A DNA stretch of 64,000 nt from Cellulosimicrobium cellulans (GTDB lineage: Bacteria; Actinomycetota; Actinomycetes; Actinomycetales; Cellulomonadaceae): NCBI RefSeq assembly GCF_016907755.1, contig NZ_JAFBCN010000001.1, positions 372,001-436,000 of the forward strand, given 5' to 3'. The number at the start of each line of letters is the position of its first letter. Within the stretch, counting starts at the first letter, position 1. Shown in pieces: positions 15,688 to 24,610 of the stretch. A program made the position numbers and the translations under genes. The notes under the pieces were generated by a model. The model worked only from the letters and a program-made list of their open reading frames with translations, searched no databases and had not been told where the DNA came from.

Positions 15688-16950
15688 ATGCATTCTCGGT
15701 CGACTCCACGGATGTCCACCCGCCCCCGCTCGCAGCGCGCGCTCGCCCTCGCGGCCGGTGCGACCGCGACGGCGCTCGTCCTCACGGCGTGCTCCGGCGG
15801 GTCCGACGGCGAGGGCGGAGGCGGCGGGTCCGACGACCCGATCGTCGTCGGCATCTCCCTCCCGCTCACCGGCGACTTCTCCGAGCCCGGCAAGGGCGTC
15901 CAGCGCGGCTACGAGGCCTGGGCGCAGTTCGTCAACGAGGACGGGGGCCTCCTCGGGCGACAGGTCGAGCTCAAGATCCTCGACGACCAGTCCAACGCGG
16001 ACCGCGTCGTGCAGGACTACGAGGCGCTCATCGCCCAGGACGAGGTCGACCTCGTGTTCGGGCCGTTCTCCACGCGCCTGGTCGTCCCGAGCGCCCGCGT
16101 CGCCGAGGAGTACGGGATGCTCTTCGTCGAGCCGGCCGGTGCGGCGGCCGAGGTGTTCGAGCAGGGCTTCGAGAACCTGTTCTACGCCGCGCCCGCCGTC
16201 GCCGACGACCACTACAACTACCTCGCGGACCACATCCTCGACATGCCCGAGGGCGAGCGCCCGCAGACGGTCGCGGTGGCGTCGATGGACGACCCGTTCG
16301 CCCAGGGCACCGCGTACGGCCTGCGCGACAAGCTCGCCGACGCCGGGCTCGACATCGTCGTCGACGAGGTCTACCCGCCCAACACGACCGACTTCTCCTC
16401 GATCGCCGCGAAGATCAGCGACTCCGGCGCGGACATGGTCATCGGCGGCACGCAGTACCAGGACGCGGTGAACCTCATCGTCGCCCTCCAGCAGCTCAAC
16501 TACCAGCCCACGCTCGCGGCGTTCTCCACCGCGCCGACCAACCCCGAGTTCGCCGCGGCGATCGGCTCGAAGACCGAGGGCATCCTCTCTCCCACCGGGT
16601 ACACCGAGACCGCGAGCTGGCCGTCGAACGTCGACTTCGTCGAGCGGTACACGGAGCTGCACGGCAACCCGCCCGGCGAGGACGAGGCCAACGCGTACAC
16701 GACCGGCCAGGTCGTCGCCGCGGCGGTCGAGGCCGTCGGCTGCGCCGAGCAGGGCGAGTGCCAGCAGGAACTCATCTCGTGGCTGCGCAGCAACGAGGTC
16801 GAGACCGTCGTCGGGCCGCTGACCTGGGACGAGACGGGCAAGCCGCAGGGCGCCCACCTCATCCAGCAGTACGTGGACGGCGAGATCCAGATCGTCCTGC
16901 CGCAGGACGCCAAGGAAGCCGACTTCGTCTTCCCCAAGCCGGCCTGGTGA
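15688..16950 (+). CDS. LIV/HAAT-type ABC transporter substrate-binding lipoprotein
   Basis: 420 residues. The N-terminus has a signal peptide (basic MHSRSTPRMSTRPRSQR, hydrophobic ALALAAGATATALVL) with lipobox LTAC, Cys35 being lipidated. A Gly/Ser linker leads to a Peripla_BP_6 fold: IVVGISLPLTGDFSEPGKGVQRGYE, then GGLLGRQVELKILDDQSNADR and the second lobe FAQGTAYGLRDKLADAG. GGGAGAG precedes the ATG. The family classically binds branched-chain amino acids but also urea, amides and aromatic acids. Here it is the first gene of a LacI-controlled operon containing sugar-type enzymes, so the ligand may be a sugar derivative or cyclitol conjugate; this is inference. Confidence 0.9.
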   Translation: MHSRSTPRMSTRPRSQRALALAAGATATALVLTACSGGSDGEGGGGGSDDPIVVGISLPLTGDFSEPGKGVQRGYEAWAQFVNEDGGLLGRQVELKILDDQSNADRVVQDYEALIAQDEVDLVFGPFSTRLVVPSARVAEEYGMLFVEPAGAAAEVFEQGFENLFYAAPAVADDHYNYLADHILDMPEGERPQTVAVASMDDPFAQGTAYGLRDKLADAGLDIVVDEVYPPNTTDFSSIAAKISDSGADMVIGGTQYQDAVNLIVALQQLNYQPTLAAFSTAPTNPEFAAAIGSKTEGILSPTGYTETASWPSNVDFVERYTELHGNPPGEDEANAYTTGQVVAAAVEAVGCAEQGECQQELISWLRSNEVETVVGPLTWDETGKPQGAHLIQQYVDGEIQIVLPQDAKEADFVFPKPAW

Positions 16951-16957
16951 TCCGCAC

Positions 16958-17842
16958 GTGACGGGAACGCTCCTCTTCCAGAGCCTCGTGCTCGGCGTGC
17001 TGCTGGGAGGGCTCTACGCCCTCCTGGCAGCGGGCCTCACCCTGTACTTCGGCGTGATGCGCGTCGTGATGATCGCCCACTCGGCGTTCCTCATCCTCGC
17101 CGCGTACCTCGCCTGGTTCTTCAACCAGCAGACCGGCATGGACCCGCTGCTGTCGCTCGTCATCACGGTGCCGCTGTTCTTCCTCGTCGGCGTGGGCATG
17201 CAGCGCCTGCTCATCACGCGCCTGCGGCCCGCGACGCTCACGATGATGTCCGTCCTCCTGACGTTCGCCGTCGCGCTCTTCATCGAGGGCATGATCGGCT
17301 TCGTCTGGAGCGGCACGCAGCGACGCATCCAGCTCCCCTACTCGGGCGCGAGCATCGAGTTCTTCGGGGCGCGGATCGCCGTCGTGAAGCTCGTGGCGTT
17401 CGGCCTCGCGGCGCTCTCGCTCGCGCTCCTGTACCTGCTCATGAAGCACAGCCGGTTCGGCCAGGCGCTGCGCGCGACGATCCAGCACCGCGAGGCGGCG
17501 CAGCTCGTCGGCATCAAGACCGACCGCGTCGCGGGCTACGGCTTCGGCCTCGGCCTCGCGACCGCCGCGATCGGCGGGACCGCGCTGTCGCTCGACGCGA
17601 CGATCTACCCGTCGCTGCACTGGCACTGGATCGGCCCGCTCATGGCGATCATCGTCGTCGGCGGCCTGGGGTCCATCCCGGGCGCCGCGATCGCCGCCAT
17701 GGTGCTCGGCATCGGCCAGAGCTTGCTCCAGGTGCCGCTCGGCACCACTTGGGCGCAGACCATCTTCTACGTCGCGCTGTTCGCGACGCTGATGCTGCGG
17801 CCCCAGGGATTCTTCGGAGGTCGCCTTGCCCAACGCTTCTGA
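16958..17842 (+). CDS. LIV/HAAT-type ABC transporter permease (LivH type)
   Basis: 294 residues, about 8 TM helices. Family motifs are LLGGLYALLAAGLTLYFGVMRVVMIAHSAF at the N-terminus and REAAQLVGIKTDRVAGYGFGLG, the conserved cytoplasmic loop touching the ATPase. GPLMAIIVVGGLGSIPGAAIA follows. The GTG start lies 7 nt after the binding-protein stop. It overlaps the next permease gene by 17 nt. Confidence 0.93.
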   Translation: MTGTLLFQSLVLGVLLGGLYALLAAGLTLYFGVMRVVMIAHSAFLILAAYLAWFFNQQTGMDPLLSLVITVPLFFLVGVGMQRLLITRLRPATLTMMSVLLTFAVALFIEGMIGFVWSGTQRRIQLPYSGASIEFFGARIAVVKLVAFGLAALSLALLYLLMKHSRFGQALRATIQHREAAQLVGIKTDRVAGYGFGLGLATAAIGGTALSLDATIYPSLHWHWIGPLMAIIVVGGLGSIPGAAIAAMVLGIGQSLLQVPLGTTWAQTIFYVALFATLMLRPQGFFGGRLAQRF

Positions 17843-19043
17843 CACCCGTCCCGCGAGCCGCCGCGCGGCCGCCCGCGCGGTGCCCGACGGCGCAGGCACG
17901 GCCTCGGCCGTCGTCGCACCCACCGCACGCCGCCCCTGGGGCCGCGTCGTCCGCCTCGCCGCGCTCGTCGTCCTCGCCGTGCTCGTCCTGGCCTTCCCGA
18001 CGATGGCGCCCAACGCGTACATCCTGTCGGCCGGCATCGTCGTCCTCAGCTACGCGTGCACCGCGACCGCCTGGAACTTCATGGGCGGCTTCACGGGGTA
18101 CGTCTCGCTCGGGCACGCCGCGTTCTTCGGCCTCGGCGCCTACGGCACGGGCCTGCTGATCCGCGACCTCGGGCTCCCGAGCTTCGTCGCGTGGCTCGTC
18201 GCGGGCCTGATCGTCCTGCTCATCACGATCCCCGTCGGCATCGCGGCGCTCCGCGTGCGCGGCGCGTCGTTCGTCATCGTGTCGATCTCGTTCGTCCTCA
18301 TCCTGCTGCTCGTCTTCCAGGCGTGGGGATCCTTCACGGGCGGGTCGGACGGCCTCGTCGTCCCGCGCCCCTTCCCGGACCTGCTGCGCCCCGAGCACCA
18401 CCGCACCTTCTTCTACCTGTTCGCGGCGCTGCTCGTCGTCATGCTCGTCGCCTGGTGGGTCATCGACCGCTCGCGCTTCGGCACCGGGCTCAAGGCGATC
18501 CGCGAGGACGAGGACAAGGCACAGGCCCTCGGCGTCCCGACGCGCAACTACAAGCTCGTCGCCTACGTCGTCTCGGCGACGTTCACCGGCCTCGCGGGCG
18601 GCATGTACGCCCTGTGGTTCGGCGACCTCGACCCGATCTTCCAGTTCTCCATCATGCTCGGCTCCTACATGGTCCTCATGGCCCTGTTCGGGGGCGTCCG
18701 GCACCTCTTCGGCCCGCTCCTCGGCGCCGTCGTCGTCGGTACCGGTCTGGAGTACTTCAAGCTCGAGTTCGGCGACACCCAGTTCCACCTCGTCGCCACG
18801 GCCCTGCTCCTCGGCGTCGTCGTGCTCTTCATGCCCGACGGGATCATCCCCGCGGCGCAGTCGCTCGTGAAGCGGTTCGGTCCCCAGGACTCGTCGATCC
18901 GCGAGATGACCGCGGCCGAGCTCCTCGAGCGCAACCGCGCCGCGGCGGGCGAGCCGACCGGCGAGCCGACGGCCGCCGTCGTGCAGGGACGACCCGACGG
19001 CGAGCCGACCGCAGAGGGCACGGGAGAGGAGAAGGACCGATGA
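17826..19043 (+). CDS. LIV/HAAT-type ABC transporter permease (LivM type)
   Basis: 405 residues. A hydrophilic N-terminus of about 40 residues precedes about 9 TM helices. LivM signatures are GFTGYVSLGHAAFFGLGAYG, RVRGASFVIVSISFVLI and GLKAIREDEDKAQALGVPTRNYK. The C-terminal tail is unusually charged, with repeated GEPT units, and extends beyond the family norm. The start is the TTG at 17826, preceded by GGAGG and 17 nt inside the LivH-type gene. It ends in an ATGA overlap with the ATPase gene. Confidence 0.92.
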   Translation: MPNASDTRPASRRAAARAVPDGAGTASAVVAPTARRPWGRVVRLAALVVLAVLVLAFPTMAPNAYILSAGIVVLSYACTATAWNFMGGFTGYVSLGHAAFFGLGAYGTGLLIRDLGLPSFVAWLVAGLIVLLITIPVGIAALRVRGASFVIVSISFVLILLLVFQAWGSFTGGSDGLVVPRPFPDLLRPEHHRTFFYLFAALLVVMLVAWWVIDRSRFGTGLKAIREDEDKAQALGVPTRNYKLVAYVVSATFTGLAGGMYALWFGDLDPIFQFSIMLGSYMVLMALFGGVRHLFGPLLGAVVVGTGLEYFKLEFGDTQFHLVATALLLGVVVLFMPDGIIPAAQSLVKRFGPQDSSIREMTAAELLERNRAAAGEPTGEPTAAVVQGRPDGEPTAEGTGEEKDR

Positions 19044-19795
19044 CGACGACCGCACCCCCGACGACCCGCAACCTCGAGACCGTCGGCCTCACCAAGTCGT
19101 TCGGCGGCGTCCACGCCGTCCGCGACGCGACGGTCACGTTCCACCACGGCAAGATCAACGCGCTCATCGGCCCGAACGGGTCGGGCAAGACGACGTTCTT
19201 CAACTGCGTGACGGGCATGATCAAGCCGGACTCCGGCACGGTCACGTTCCGCGGCGAGGACATCACGCGGCGCGCGCCGCACAAGATCGCGCGCGCCGGG
19301 ATCGGGCGCAGCTTCCAGCTCTGCCGGGTGTTCCCGCGCATGACGGTGCTGGAGAACATGCTCGTCGCCGTCCGGCGCGCCACGGTGCGCGAGCTGCTCG
19401 GCGGGGCGCGCAACCCGGAGGAGATCGACAAGGCGCGCGCGCTGCTCGTGCGCGTCGGCATCGACCACCTGGAGAACGCCGAGGCGCGCAACCTCTCCTA
19501 CGGGCAGCAGAAGCTGCTCGAGCTCGCGGGCGTCCTCATGGGCGACCCGGACACGATCATGCTCGACGAGCCCGCGGGCGGCGTGAACCCGGCGCTCATC
19601 GGGCGCATCGGGACGCTCGTGCAGGAGCTCAACGCCGAGGGCAAGACGTTCCTCGTCGTCGAGCACAACATGGACATGGTCATGAGCCTGTCCCACCACG
19701 TCATCGTGTTCGACCGGGGCCGGCCCATCGCCGAGGGGACCCCCGCCGTCGTGCAAGCCGACCCGCGAGTGCTGGAGGCCTACCTTGGTGTCTGA
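19040..19795 (+). CDS. LIV/HAAT-type ABC transporter ATP-binding protein (LivG type)
   Basis: 251 residues. It has Walker A GPNGSGKTT, Q-loop GIGRSFQLCRVFPRMTVLENM (LivG-specific), signature LSYGQQKLLELAGVL, Walker B TIMLDEPAGGVNP and the H-loop FLVVEHNMDMVM. The LSYGQQ signature is the usual LivG variant. It starts in an ATGA overlap and ends 11 nt inside the LivF-type gene. It pairs with that protein as an ATPase heterodimer. Confidence 0.95.
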   Translation: MTTTAPPTTRNLETVGLTKSFGGVHAVRDATVTFHHGKINALIGPNGSGKTTFFNCVTGMIKPDSGTVTFRGEDITRRAPHKIARAGIGRSFQLCRVFPRMTVLENMLVAVRRATVRELLGGARNPEEIDKARALLVRVGIDHLENAEARNLSYGQQKLLELAGVLMGDPDTIMLDEPAGGVNPALIGRIGTLVQELNAEGKTFLVVEHNMDMVMSLSHHVIVFDRGRPIAEGTPAVVQADPRVLEAYLGV

Positions 19796-20570
19796 CCCGA
19801 CCCCCGGGACGGGGGCGAAGCAGGAGTACCTCCTCGAGCTGGACGACATCCAGGCCGGGTACGGCCGCGCGGCCATGGTGCTGCGCGGGCTGACCATCAA
19901 GGTCCCGGCGGCGACCGTCGTGTGCCTCGTCGGGCCGAACGGCGCGGGCAAGTCGACGGTGCTCAAGGTCGCGAGCGGGCTGCTCAAGCCGCGCTCGGGC
20001 CGCATCCTCGTCGGCGGGCGCGACGTCACGGGCCAGGGGCCGCAGGAGATGCTCACGTCCGGGCTCGCGCACGTGCTCCAGGGGCACAGCGTGTTCCGCG
20101 AGATGACGGTCGCGGAGAACGTGCTGCTCGGCGCGTACACGCTCCGTGACAAGCAGAGGATCGCGGAGCGGGTCGCGTTCGTGCAGAACCTCTTCCCCAT
20201 CGTGGGCGAGCGGTGGAAGCAGCTCGCGGGCCTGCTCTCCGGCGGGCAGCAGAAGCAGGTCGAGTTCGCGCGCTCGCTCATGGTGAGCCCGGAGGTCGTG
20301 CTGCTCGACGAGCCGTCCATGGGCCTCGACCCCAAGACGACGTCGACGGTGTTCGAGCAGGTCGTGCGCATGCGCGACGCCGGCGTCGCGGTGCTGCTCG
20401 TCGAGCAGAACGCGCGCCGCGCGCTCGAGACCGCCGACATCGGGTGCGTGCTCGACCTCGGCCGCGTCCACATCACCGGACCCGCGCCCGAGCTCCTCGC
20501 CGACCCCCAGCTCTCCGAGCTCTACCTCGGCGGCCGGCCCGCCGAGCGCTCGCTCTCGCAGAACGGATGA
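19785..20570 (+). CDS. LIV/HAAT-type ABC transporter ATP-binding protein (LivF type)
   Basis: 261 residues. It has Walker A GPNGAGKST, Q-loop region GLAHVLQGHSVFREMTVAENVLLG, signature LSGGQQKQVEFARSL, Walker B VVLLDEPSMGLDPKT and the H-loop VLLVEQNARRALE. The TTG at 19785 or the adjacent GTG at 19788 is the start. Its stop overlaps the ATG of the Gfo/Idh/MocA gene (ATGA), which physically couples transport and catabolic genes. Confidence 0.94.
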   Translation: MVSDPTPGTGAKQEYLLELDDIQAGYGRAAMVLRGLTIKVPAATVVCLVGPNGAGKSTVLKVASGLLKPRSGRILVGGRDVTGQGPQEMLTSGLAHVLQGHSVFREMTVAENVLLGAYTLRDKQRIAERVAFVQNLFPIVGERWKQLAGLLSGGQQKQVEFARSLMVSPEVVLLDEPSMGLDPKTTSTVFEQVVRMRDAGVAVLLVEQNARRALETADIGCVLDLGRVHITGPAPELLADPQLSELYLGGRPAERSLSQNG

Positions 20571-21820
20571 CCGCCCGCATGACCAGCCAGACCACGGACG
20601 CCGCAGGGGGCGACCGACCGACCACCCGCACCGTGCGCATCGTCATGAACGGCGTGACCGGGCGCATGGGGTACCGCCAGCACCTCGTGCGCTCCATCCT
20701 CGCGATCCGGGACGACGGCGGCGTCGAGCTCGACGACGGCACGCGCCTCCAGGTGGAGCCCGTGCTCGTGGGCCGCAACCGCGCCAAGCTCGCGGAGCTC
20801 GCCGCGCGCCACGGCGTCACCGAGTACACGACCGACCTCGACGCGGCGCTCGCGGACCCGACGGCCACGATCTACTTCGACGCGCAGGTCACGTCGGAGC
20901 GCACCAAGGCGATCCTCAAGGCGCTCGCGGCGGGCAAGCACGTGTACACGGAGAAGCCGATCGCGGAGTCGGTCGCCGAGGGCGAGGAGCTCGCCGAGGC
21001 GGCGCGAGCGGCCGGGGTGATCCACGGCGTCGTGCACGACAAGCTGTACCTGCCCGGTCTGCTCAAGCTCAAGCGCCTGATCGACGGCGGGTTCTTCGGC
21101 CGCATCCTGTCGGTGCGCGGCGAGTTCGGGTACTGGGTGTTCGAGGGCGACTGGCAGCCCGCGCAGCGCCCGAGCTGGAACTACCGCGCCGAGGACGGCG
21201 GCGGGATGGTCCTCGACATGTTCTGCCACTGGAACTACGTGCTGGAGAACCTGTTCGGGCCGGTCGAGGCGGTCATGGCGAAGGCCGTGACCCACATCCC
21301 CGAGCGCTGGGACGAGCACGGCGAGCCCTACGCCGCGACGGCCGACGACGCCGCGTACGGGATCTTCGAGCTCGCCGGGGCGGACGGCCCGATCCTCGCG
21401 CAGGTGAACTCGTCGTGGGCGGTGCGCGTGGACCGGGGCGAGCTCGTCGAGTTCCAGGTCGACGGGACGCACGGGTCCGCGGTCGCGGGCCTGTTCGGGT
21501 GCCGCATCCAGTCGCGCGCCCGCACCCCCAAGCCCGTGTGGAACCCGGACCTCCCCACCGACCAGGACTTCCGCGCCCAGTGGGAGCAGATCCCGGACAA
21601 CCAGGAGTTCGTCAACGGGTTCCGCGCGCAGTGGGAGGAGTTCCTGCGCGACGTCCACGCGGGGCGGCCGCACCCGTACGACTTCGACGCCGGGGTGCGG
21701 GGCCTGCGCCTCGTGGACGCGGGCTACACGTCGTCGCGCGAGGGGCGTCGGGTGGAGCTCGGCGCCTCGCCGTACCCCGGGTCCGAGGCCCTGGGTTCGG
21801 CGTCCGGAGCGGGGGCGTGA
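20567..21820 (+). CDS. Gfo/Idh/MocA-family NAD(P)-dependent oxidoreductase
   Basis: 417 residues. The N-terminal Rossmann fold carries VRIVMNGVTGRMGYRQHLVRS with GxxGxxG spacing. The conserved EKP motif is GKHVYTEKPIAESVAEGEEL, where Lys is the usual catalytic residue. The C-terminal alpha/beta substrate domain includes GGGMVLDMFCHWNYVLENLFG. Family members oxidise or reduce a hydroxyl of sugars, sugar acids, inositols or glycosides. The ATG at 20567 overlaps the LivF-type stop; a second ATG at 20579 is possible. It overlaps the DUF993 gene by 4 nt, so it acts in the same pathway as the imported compound. Confidence 0.92.
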   Translation: MTARMTSQTTDAAGGDRPTTRTVRIVMNGVTGRMGYRQHLVRSILAIRDDGGVELDDGTRLQVEPVLVGRNRAKLAELAARHGVTEYTTDLDAALADPTATIYFDAQVTSERTKAILKALAAGKHVYTEKPIAESVAEGEELAEAARAAGVIHGVVHDKLYLPGLLKLKRLIDGGFFGRILSVRGEFGYWVFEGDWQPAQRPSWNYRAEDGGGMVLDMFCHWNYVLENLFGPVEAVMAKAVTHIPERWDEHGEPYAATADDAAYGIFELAGADGPILAQVNSSWAVRVDRGELVEFQVDGTHGSAVAGLFGCRIQSRARTPKPVWNPDLPTDQDFRAQWEQIPDNQEFVNGFRAQWEEFLRDVHAGRPHPYDFDAGVRGLRLVDAGYTSSREGRRVELGASPYPGSEALGSASGAGA

Positions 21821-23037
21821 GCGGCGCGGGCGGGGTGCGGATCCCGCTGCCCGACGGCGGCACGCGGCGCGTCGAGCTGCGCGCACCACGGGAGTGGGCG
21901 GACCACCCCGGCCCGTACGCGTCGCGCGTCGCGTTCGCGGCGGCGCACGTCGTCGCGGACCCGCGGGGCGAGAACGTCCCCGGTGCGCCGGCCGTCGTGG
22001 ACTGGGAGTCGACCCTCGCCTTCCGGCGGCACCTGTTCCGGTACGGGATGGGCGTCGCCGAGGCGATGGACACCGCGCAGCGCAACATGGGTCTCGACTG
22101 GCCCGCGGTCCAGGAGCTCGTGTCGCGGAGCGCGGCGCAGGCCCACGAGCTCGGGGCGCGCATCGCGTCGGGCGCGGGGACGGACCACCGGTCGCCCGAC
22201 GAGCTGCGGACCGTGGACGACGTGATCGGCGCGTACGCCGAGCAGGTCGAGTTCGTCGAGGGCACGGGGTCGCAGGTCATCCTCATGGCGTCGCGCCACC
22301 TCGCGCGCGTCGCGACGTCGGCCGACGACTACGTGCGCGTGTACGACGCGATCCTGTCCCAGGTGCGCGAGCCCGTGATCCTGCACTGGCTCGGTGAGGC
22401 GTTCGACCCGAACCTGCGCGGCTACTGGGGGTCCGGGGACGTCGCTACCGCGACCGCGACGTTCGTCGACCTCGTGCGGGCGCACGCCGATCGTGTGGAC
22501 GGGGTCAAGGTGTCGCTGCTCTCGGCGGCGCACGAGGTGGGTCTGCGCGCCGTACTTCCCGACGGCGTCCGGTTGTACACCGGCGACGACTTCCACTACC
22601 CGGAGCTGATCCGGGGCGACGGCGAGCGGCACTCCGACGCGCTGCTCGGCGCGTTCGCGGCGGTCGCCCCCGCCGCCTCGGCCGCGCTCACGGCGCTCGA
22701 CGACCGCGACCTCGACCGCTACGACGCCGAGATGGCCCCGACGCTCGCGCTCTCGCGGCACGTGTTCGAGGCGCCGACGTACTACTACAAGACCGGGATC
22801 GCCTTCCTCGCGTGGCTCGCGGGTCACCAGCCCGGGTTCACGATGGTGGGCGGGCTGCAGTCGGCCCGGAGCGTCGTGCACCTCGCACGCGCCTTCGAGC
22901 TCGCGAACGAGGCTCAGCTCCTGCCGGACCCGGACCGCGCCGCGCACCGCCTCGGCCTCGTCCTCGCCGCGGCCGGGATCGAGGCGGACGCGGCCCGTGG
23001 CAGTGCCGACGCCGGCGTCGCGGCGGTGGTCGCGTGA
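21817..23037 (+). CDS. DUF993 (dihydrodipicolinate-synthase-like TIM barrel) protein
   Basis: 406 residues, matching DUF993 proteins, a poorly characterised class I aldolase-like TIM-barrel group. Visible blocks are VDWESTLAFRRHLFRYGMGVAEAMDTAQRNMGLDWPAV, PVILHWLGEAFDPNLRGYWG, VDGVKVSLL (candidate Schiff-base Lys) and the C-terminal FEAPTYYYKTGIAFLAWLAG. It starts at a GTG inside the Gfo stop (GTGA) and ends the same way on the next gene. A retro-aldol or keto-sugar cleavage role after the oxidoreductase would fit the operon, but is inference. Confidence 0.88.
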   Translation: MSGAGGVRIPLPDGGTRRVELRAPREWADHPGPYASRVAFAAAHVVADPRGENVPGAPAVVDWESTLAFRRHLFRYGMGVAEAMDTAQRNMGLDWPAVQELVSRSAAQAHELGARIASGAGTDHRSPDELRTVDDVIGAYAEQVEFVEGTGSQVILMASRHLARVATSADDYVRVYDAILSQVREPVILHWLGEAFDPNLRGYWGSGDVATATATFVDLVRAHADRVDGVKVSLLSAAHEVGLRAVLPDGVRLYTGDDFHYPELIRGDGERHSDALLGAFAAVAPAASAALTALDDRDLDRYDAEMAPTLALSRHVFEAPTYYYKTGIAFLAWLAGHQPGFTMVGGLQSARSVVHLARAFELANEAQLLPDPDRAAHRLGLVLAAAGIEADAARGSADAGVAAVVA

Positions 23038-24080
23038 GCACCGAGATCTCGGAGTTCCCGTCGGGTCCCGCGCGTGACTCCTCCCCGGCCGAGCGTGCGG
23101 TGGTGTCCGCCGAGCATGCGGCTGCTGCTCGTCAGAGCCCCGGGACGGGCGACGACCGCATGCTCGGCGGGGACGTGGCGGGGATCGACGTTCCGAGCGG
23201 GGTGGCAGCGCGGGTGGTGACGCCGGGGGCCGGCGATCCTCGGCTTGCGCGGCTCTCCTTGAACCAGCGCACGACGGCGCGCTGGTCGCTGCGCGAGGCG
23301 ATCGACGGCTGTGTCGCCGCGGGGCTCCCGGCGATCGGGGTGTGGCGCGAGCCGGTCGCCGACGTCGGGCTCGACACCGCCGTGCGGTGGGTGCGCGACG
23401 CCGGGCTGCGGGTGTCGTCCGTGTGCCGCGGCGGCTTCTTCACCGCGAGCGACCCGGACGCGCGTGCCGCCGCGCACGCGAGCAACCTCGCCGCGATCGC
23501 GGAGACGGCGGCCCTCGGCGCGCCGACGCTCGTCCTCGTGCCGGGCGGGCTGCCCGACGGCGACCGCGACCTGATCGGTGCTCGGGCGCGCGCGGCGGAC
23601 GCGATCGCCGCGCTCGTCCCGGCAGCGCGCGAGGCGGGCGTGACGCTCGGGATCGAGCCCATGAACCCGATCTTCGCGGCGGACCGCGGCGTCGTCTCGA
23701 CGCTCGAGCAGGCCCTCGACCTCGCCGAGCCGTTCGCGCCCGAGGAGGTGGGCGTCGTCGTCGACACCTACCACCTGTGGTGGGAGCCGAAGGTCCACGA
23801 GCAGATCGCGCGGGCCGGTGCCGCGGGCCGGATCGTCAGCTACCAGGTGTGCGACTGGATCACCCCGCTGCCCGCGGACACGCTGCTCGGCCGCGGCATG
23901 ATGGGCGACGGCCACGTCGACTTCGCCGCGTTCACGCGCTCGGTGGCGGCGGCGGGCTACGCCGGTGACGTCGAGGTCGAGATCTTCCACGCCGACGTCT
24001 GGGCCGCGCCCGGCGCCGACGTCGTGGCGACGCTCGCCCGCCGGTACGTCGAGCTCGTCGAGCCCCACCTCGTGCGCTGA
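23034..24080 (+). CDS. sugar phosphate isomerase/epimerase-like TIM barrel (AP endonuclease 2 fold)
   Basis: 348 residues. A poorly conserved N-terminal extension of about 70 residues precedes a TIM barrel: [20 protein letters not shown], then [53 protein letters not shown] and [12 protein letters not shown]. The Glu, Asp, His and Glu in these blocks are the expected divalent-metal ligands. Such proteins epimerise or isomerise keto-sugars or act on 3-keto-glycosides and inosose. The GTG start overlaps the DUF993 stop. It is the last gene of the LacI-controlled operon, followed by a stem-loop. Confidence 0.9.
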   Translation: MSTEISEFPSGPARDSSPAERAVVSAEHAAAARQSPGTGDDRMLGGDVAGIDVPSGVAARVVTPGAGDPRLARLSLNQRTTARWSLREAIDGCVAAGLPAIGVWREPVADVGLDTAVRWVRDAGLRVSSVCRGGFFTASDPDARAAAHASNLAAIAETAALGAPTLVLVPGGLPDGDRDLIGARARAADAIAALVPAAREAGVTLGIEPMNPIFAADRGVVSTLEQALDLAEPFAPEEVGVVVDTYHLWWEPKVHEQIARAGAAGRIVSYQVCDWITPLPADTLLGRGMMGDGHVDFAAFTRSVAAAGYAGDVEVEIFHADVWAAPGADVVATLARRYVELVEPHLVR

Positions 24081-24084
24081 CGGA

Positions 24085-24130
24085 CGCCGGCCGACAGGGC
24101 GGGCGAGACGCCTCGGCCGGTCGGCCGGCG
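24085..24130 (+). terminator. stem-loop after the catabolic operon
   Basis: CGCCGGCCGAC (24085-24095) and GTCGGCCGGCG (24120-24130) form a perfect 11-bp stem with a 24-nt loop, 5 nt after the isomerase stop. It is a likely factor-assisted terminator of the long LIV/sugar operon. Confidence 0.6.
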
Positions 24131-24171
24131 CCGGGTAGGGTGCCCGGAGGCCCGAGCACGGAGGTGGACGG

Positions 24172-24483
24172 ATGGACGGGGCGCCGCGGACGCGGTTCGT
24201 GGGCGACACGAAGCAGGCGCGCACGTACGCGTGGTTCCTGACCTTCGCCGCCGTCGTCCCTCCCGCCGTCGTCGCGGTCTTCGTGCTGGGCTGGTACCGC
24301 GCCCAGGTGTACGGCTGGACGGAGGGCTTCCGCAGCTACCACGCGGGCGACCCGTTCCCCTGGGGCTGGGTGGCCGTCGGCGTGCTGGCCTGCGTGTTCC
24401 TCGGCCGGTTCGCCGTCCGGCAGTGGCGCCGGTACCGCGCGCTCGTGGCCGACGACCGCCGCCGCGGCGTGCGCCCGTCCTGA
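24172..24483 (+). CDS. small two-TM membrane protein upstream of WXG100 module 2
   Basis: 103 residues. Two TM helices ([24 protein letters not shown] and [19 protein letters not shown]) flank a short polar loop; the C-terminus is strongly basic ([21 protein letters not shown]), so it probably faces the cytoplasm. GGAGGTGGACGG precedes the ATG. No family recognised. It lies 127 bp before the second WXG100 gene in the same direction. Confidence 0.65.
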   Translation: MDGAPRTRFVGDTKQARTYAWFLTFAAVVPPAVVAVFVLGWYRAQVYGWTEGFRSYHAGDPFPWGWVAVGVLACVFLGRFAVRQWRRYRALVADDRRRGVRPS

Positions 24484-24610
24484 CGGGCATGGGGACCGGT
24501 CACCATCGACCTCTCCCGCTCCGCCTCCGTACCCTGCAGGCGGCGCCGGCACGGCGTGGCCGATCCGGGAGCGTGCGGGGGGTGTGGGTGAGAGCGCAGA
24601 GGGGCGAGGA

